Source: Cryptoclostridium sp964637365
GTDB lineage: Bacteria > Bacillota > Dehalobacteriia > UBA7702
Direction: 5' to 3'
NCBI GenBank assembly: GCA_964637365.1
Contig: CAZWWH010000001.1
Span: forward strand, 62,001 to 126,000
Length of the DNA stretch: 64,000 nt
In this document: piece by piece, positions 61,071 to 64,000 of the stretch
Layout of the letters: each line of letters starts with the position of its first letter
Numbering within the stretch: position 1 is the stretch's first letter
Translations under genes and position numbers: made by a program
The notes under the pieces: model-generated
Seen by the model: only the letters and a program-made list of their open reading frames with translations
What the model was told of the DNA's origin: nothing
Databases searched by the model: none

Positions 61071-62711
61071 ATGAGTATGGTAGACAAAAGAGAGGCAGCT
61101 ACAAAAAGCAAAGTAGTACTGATCGTATCAATGATCATTGCCATTGTCTTTGTTGCTCTTGGTGCAATCTTCCCTGAAGGAACTGCCAAGGTCATCAACA
61201 TTCTTAATGCGTTCTTAACCGGAGAACTAGGTTGGATGTATCTTTTGTTTATGGCGTTCTTTGTGTTCTTCACCTTTGGCCTTGCATTTTCCAAATACGG
61301 AAAAATCAAATTAGGGAAAGATGACGACAAACCTGATTTTAGTAATTTCCAATGGTTCGCCCTTTTGTTTGGCGGCGGTATCGGTATCGGCCTTGTGTTC
61401 TGGGCCATTGCAGAACCAATGCAACATCTGGCTACCGGTCCCATGGACGATCCACTTACCGTGGAAGCGATGCGTACCGCAATCCGCATCACCTTCGCTC
61501 ATGAAGGGGTTCACTGCTGGGCCACCTTTGCTCTGGTAGGGACCTGCCTAGCTTACCATGTATATCGGAAAGATAGACCATTCCTCATGAGTTCCGCTTT
61601 TTATCCCCTGTTCGGCGAAAAAGTTTATGGTCCTGTGGGTTACGTCGTGGACATTCTGGCAACTTTTGCCACCTTGTTCGGCATCGTTACCAGCTTGGGC
61701 TTGGGGGCAATGCAGATCGTTGGCGGTCTCGGTTATATGTACGGCTTTAACACGAGCAATGTAACTGTCGCAATCGTAATTGCCGTTATTACCGTGGCCT
61801 TTACCCTGGCGACAGCCACCGGCCTTCACGCATGGATGACTAAGGTCGTTAACTTAAAAACTTGGCTCTCAATCCTTTTCATGATATTCTTCCTCGTCTT
61901 TGGCGGATTCGTTTTTATCATGCGAAACATGAGCGATGCCATCGGTGTTTATCTTAATGATTTCTTCACCCAGACCTTCTGGTACGGCGACCCTGAATGG
62001 CTCAGTGCCTGGACTGTATTCTACTGGGCATGGTGGATTTCCTGGGCAACCTTCTGCGGCACCTTTTTTGCCAGAGTATCCAAAGGCCGTACCGTAAGAC
62101 AGATGCTCCTGGGCAGCACCTTCCTGCCTGCCGGCTTCTCCTTTATCTGGATTACCATCTATGCCGGCGCAGCCTTCAACCTTGACCTTACGGTTTTAGG
62201 AAATGGTGCTGTTCAAACCGGCCCCATCTTTGAAGCAGCCAACGCAAACTATGCCACGGCAATGTTCGCTACCTTAGAACAGCTTCCTCTCTATAAAATC
62301 ATGGGTCCATTGGCTCTGCTTCTCGTATTCCTCTGCTTCCTCGGTGCTGCGGACTCCGCCACCTTCGTATTGCCGATGCTTACCATGGGCGGCAGTCAGA
62401 ACCCACCGAAGAAAGCAAGAATTTTCTGGGGCGCTGCCCAAGGTGCGGTTGCCATCGTTTTGGTACTCGCGGCGGGCGAAGCGACGCTGAAAGCACTGCA
62501 AACAGCATCGGTCATGGCGGCTTTCCCCTTCATGTTCGTACTGGCGCTCATGTGCATCGCCATTGTTCGGGCCTTCAAAGGTGAATTTGATTCTTCCATT
62601 GGAGACATCCCAATGTTCGATAAAGCAGCAAGGGCAGCCGCAAAAGCGCGCAAAGAGGAATTGAAAGCCGCCGCCCAAAAAGCCGCTGAAGAAGAGGCGG
62701 CAGCAGAATAA
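61071..62711 (+). CDS. BCCT family (betaine/carnitine/choline) transporter
   Basis: 546 aa with about 12 membrane segments. LFGGGIGIGLVFWAIAEPMQ is the glycine-rich BCCT signature and WTVFYWAWWISWATFCGTFF supplies the aromatic cage for a trimethylammonium group. The C-terminal tail (from about 515) is a basic, Ala/Lys-rich helix. It imports a quaternary amine such as glycine betaine, carnitine or a related betaine. AAGGAGG precedes the ATG. The corrinoid and MttB genes follow. Confidence 0.93.
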   Translation: MSMVDKREAATKSKVVLIVSMIIAIVFVALGAIFPEGTAKVINILNAFLTGELGWMYLLFMAFFVFFTFGLAFSKYGKIKLGKDDDKPDFSNFQWFALLFGGGIGIGLVFWAIAEPMQHLATGPMDDPLTVEAMRTAIRITFAHEGVHCWATFALVGTCLAYHVYRKDRPFLMSSAFYPLFGEKVYGPVGYVVDILATFATLFGIVTSLGLGAMQIVGGLGYMYGFNTSNVTVAIVIAVITVAFTLATATGLHAWMTKVVNLKTWLSILFMIFFLVFGGFVFIMRNMSDAIGVYLNDFFTQTFWYGDPEWLSAWTVFYWAWWISWATFCGTFFARVSKGRTVRQMLLGSTFLPAGFSFIWITIYAGAAFNLDLTVLGNGAVQTGPIFEAANANYATAMFATLEQLPLYKIMGPLALLLVFLCFLGAADSATFVLPMLTMGGSQNPPKKARIFWGAAQGAVAIVLVLAAGEATLKALQTASVMAAFPFMFVLALMCIAIVRAFKGEFDSSIGDIPMFDKAARAAAKARKEELKAAAQKAAEEEAAAE

Positions 62712-62817
62712 CACGAAAAAATCATACTAGTATATTTATATTCGATCCGCCCTGTTTTCATCACAGACGATCAAGACAGAGAGCAAATAAAAAAACATAA
62801 TTTAAGGAGGAAACAAC

Positions 62818-63456
62818 ATGGCAACATTACAAGATTTATCCAAGGCTGTTATCGCTGGGAAAACCAATAAGGTAAAAAAATTGATTGATGCGCTTTTGGA
62901 AGAAAAAGTCGCTCCTTTGGACATCATCAACGTCGGTCTCATCGGTGGCATGACAGAAGTGGGGGTTCGCTTCAAAGCAAACCAAATGTTTGTTCCCGAG
63001 GTTCTCATGTCGGCTCAAGCAATGGAAGCAGGCACGGATATTGTAAAACCTCTGATGAATGCCGAAGACCTCCCGGCTTTGGGCTCTGTACTCTTGGGTA
63101 CTGTCAAAGGCGACTTGCACGATATTGGGAAAAACCTCGTAGGGATGATGCTGGAAAGTGTCGGCTTCAAAGTCATCAACGCAGGCATTGATGTTTCCCC
63201 TGAAGCCTTTGTGGAAGGCGTCAAAGAGCATAAACCCGATGTGGTCGCAATGTCGGCACTTCTCACCACCACCATGCTTCACATGAAAGACACCATTGAG
63301 CTGTTAAAGGAAGAAGGCCTCAGAGATCAGGTTAAGGTCATTATCGGCGGCGCTCCCGTTTCCCAAGACTTTGCCGATGAAATCTTTGCCGACGGCTTCG
63401 GCCCCGACGCTGTTTCCGCTACGGATCTTTGCAAAAAATTGCTGGGCATTTCCTAA
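62818..63456 (+). CDS. Methyltransferase cognate corrinoid protein (MttC/MtbC family)
   Basis: 212 aa. An N-terminal helical cap (about 1-88) with VPEVLMSAQAMEAG, then a B12-binding Rossmann domain with GTVKGDLHDIGKNLVGMM, where the DxHxxG His binds cobalt from below, and IGGAPVSQDFADE. It carries the methyl group from an MttB-type methyltransferase to a partner such as tetrahydrofolate methyltransferase. It lies between the transporter and mttB-like genes, 53 nt before the latter. Confidence 0.95.
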   Translation: MATLQDLSKAVIAGKTNKVKKLIDALLEEKVAPLDIINVGLIGGMTEVGVRFKANQMFVPEVLMSAQAMEAGTDIVKPLMNAEDLPALGSVLLGTVKGDLHDIGKNLVGMMLESVGFKVINAGIDVSPEAFVEGVKEHKPDVVAMSALLTTTMLHMKDTIELLKEEGLRDQVKVIIGGAPVSQDFADEIFADGFGPDAVSATDLCKKLLGIS

Positions 63457-63509
63457 TCCCCAATCAGGCTTGAACCTTTACAGCTTCCCCACAGAAAGGA
63501 GAGAAAGCA

Positions 63510-64000
63510 TTGTTTACGACGAAAAGCTTATATACAAAATCTGACTTTAAAGTCAATCAAAATATCGAATGGACCATTTTGTCCGACGACCAGTGTGAAG
63601 ATATTTTCTTAACCGCTCTGGAATTATTGGAACGGACCGGCGCCGACATTTTAAGCGCCAAAGCCCGGGAAATCTTTGCCCAAAATGGTTGCCTCGTCAA
63701 TGGAGACCGCGTCCGCATCCCCTCTATCAAAGTACAAAAAGCTTTAAATGAAACACCGAAACGCTTGACTCTTTGTAACCGCAATGGCCAACGGGCCATG
63801 GTTCTGGAGGCCGGCAACATTCATTACGGCCCCGGTTTTGACAATAAAAAAATCATGGATATCGAAACCGAAGAAATTCGTGATGCCAAAAAATCCGACG
63901 TTGCCGACATCGCCAAAATTTGCGACAGCATTGCCGATGTAGATTTTGTAATGAACAATGGGCTTCCCGGTGACGTTCCCGCTGCAGTGGCAGCACTCCA
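63510..64000 (+). CDS. MttB-family corrinoid methyltransferase, N-terminal part
   Basis: The frame opens at TTG 63510, 8 nt after AAAGGAG, and runs to the window edge (about 163 residues). LSDDQCEDIFLTALELLERTG and NGCLVNGDRVRIPS, then GQRAMVLEAGNIHYGPGFDN are typical of the MttB superfamily N-terminus. Such enzymes remove a methyl group from trimethylamine or from betaines and move it to the corrinoid protein encoded just before. No amber codon is seen in this part; pyrrolysine, when present in MttB, sits beyond residue 300, outside the window, so the Pyl or non-Pyl class cannot be told. Confidence 0.88.
   Translation, partial: MFTTKSLYTKSDFKVNQNIEWTILSDDQCEDIFLTALELLERTGADILSAKAREIFAQNGCLVNGDRVRIPSIKVQKALNETPKRLTLCNRNGQRAMVLEAGNIHYGPGFDNKKIMDIETEEIRDAKKSDVADIAKICDSIADVDFVMNNGLPGDVPAAVAAL

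Noticed and set aside
1..64000. CRISPR array, insertion sequence or prophage
   Set aside because: No regularly spaced repeats, transposase, integrase or phage structural genes were found on either strand.

Overview
The window reads as chromosomal DNA of an anaerobic, endospore-type Bacillota, most likely class Clostridia. Three things point there: the rpsT/spoIIP/murJ/lepA/hemW/hrcA-grpE-dnaK-dnaJ/prmA/rsmE/mtaB/hinT/rpsU order, which resembles the yqe region of Bacillus subtilis; a T-box leuS and a CIRCE-controlled hrcA operon; and an MttB-type corrinoid methyltransferase locus beside a BCCT carrier. SpoIIP suggests sporulation or sporulating ancestry. The species cannot be fixed from the sequence. 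Most genes between 3.4 and 57 kb lie on the minus strand.

Layout. 0-3.4 kb is a worn accessory stretch: the end of a LysM protein, a frameshifted acyltransferase, a tRNA-Arg/His/Gln operon, a papain-like amidase, and remnants of an SLH-domain protein and a small membrane protein. 3.4-7 kb holds an operon resembling B. subtilis ydjI-ydjG-ydjH (SPFH, zinc-ribbon and TPM proteins) plus a small MGMT-like protein. 7.4-10.5 kb holds tRNA-Gly and a CNNM/CorC-rph-rdgB operon. A short reading frame and an apparent attenuator precede the CorC gene. 10.5-16 kb holds a polysaccharide deacetylase and a YtrA-type GntR/ABC operon with its palindromic operator. 16-21 kb holds a lipoprotein behind a 91-bp tandem promoter duplication, a DUF554 protein, and an OPT transporter-P1 peptidase-MutY operon. 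21-29.5 kb holds a coiled-coil protein, a CoA transferase, a PRC-barrel protein, a homocysteine methyltransferase and a large alpha-2-macroglobulin-like protein that appears to lack the thioester. 29.5-35 kb holds NfeD-FloA with an unrecognised third gene, then YgiQ and a DUF2284 protein.

35-55 kb is the conserved translation, chaperone and cell-envelope block: rpsU, hinT, mtaB, rsmE, prmA, the hrcA operon, hemW, lepA, murJ, spoIIP, rpsT, holA and T-box-controlled leuS. 55-60 kb holds a zinc phospholipase-C-like protein, a Na+/Ca2+ exchanger, guaA behind a possibly structured leader, a DUF6506 protein and a GNAT acetyltransferase. 60-64 kb holds an AraC regulator with a PocR-like sensor domain, divergent from a BCCT transporter, a corrinoid protein and the start of an MttB-family methyltransferase. 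This looks like a locus for uptake and demethylation of a quaternary amine.

The least explained signals are the attenuator-like leader of the CorC gene (10.27-10.45 kb), the third FloA-operon gene, the thioester-less macroglobulin, the 91-bp promoter duplication and the guaA leader. No CRISPR array, insertion sequence or prophage was seen.
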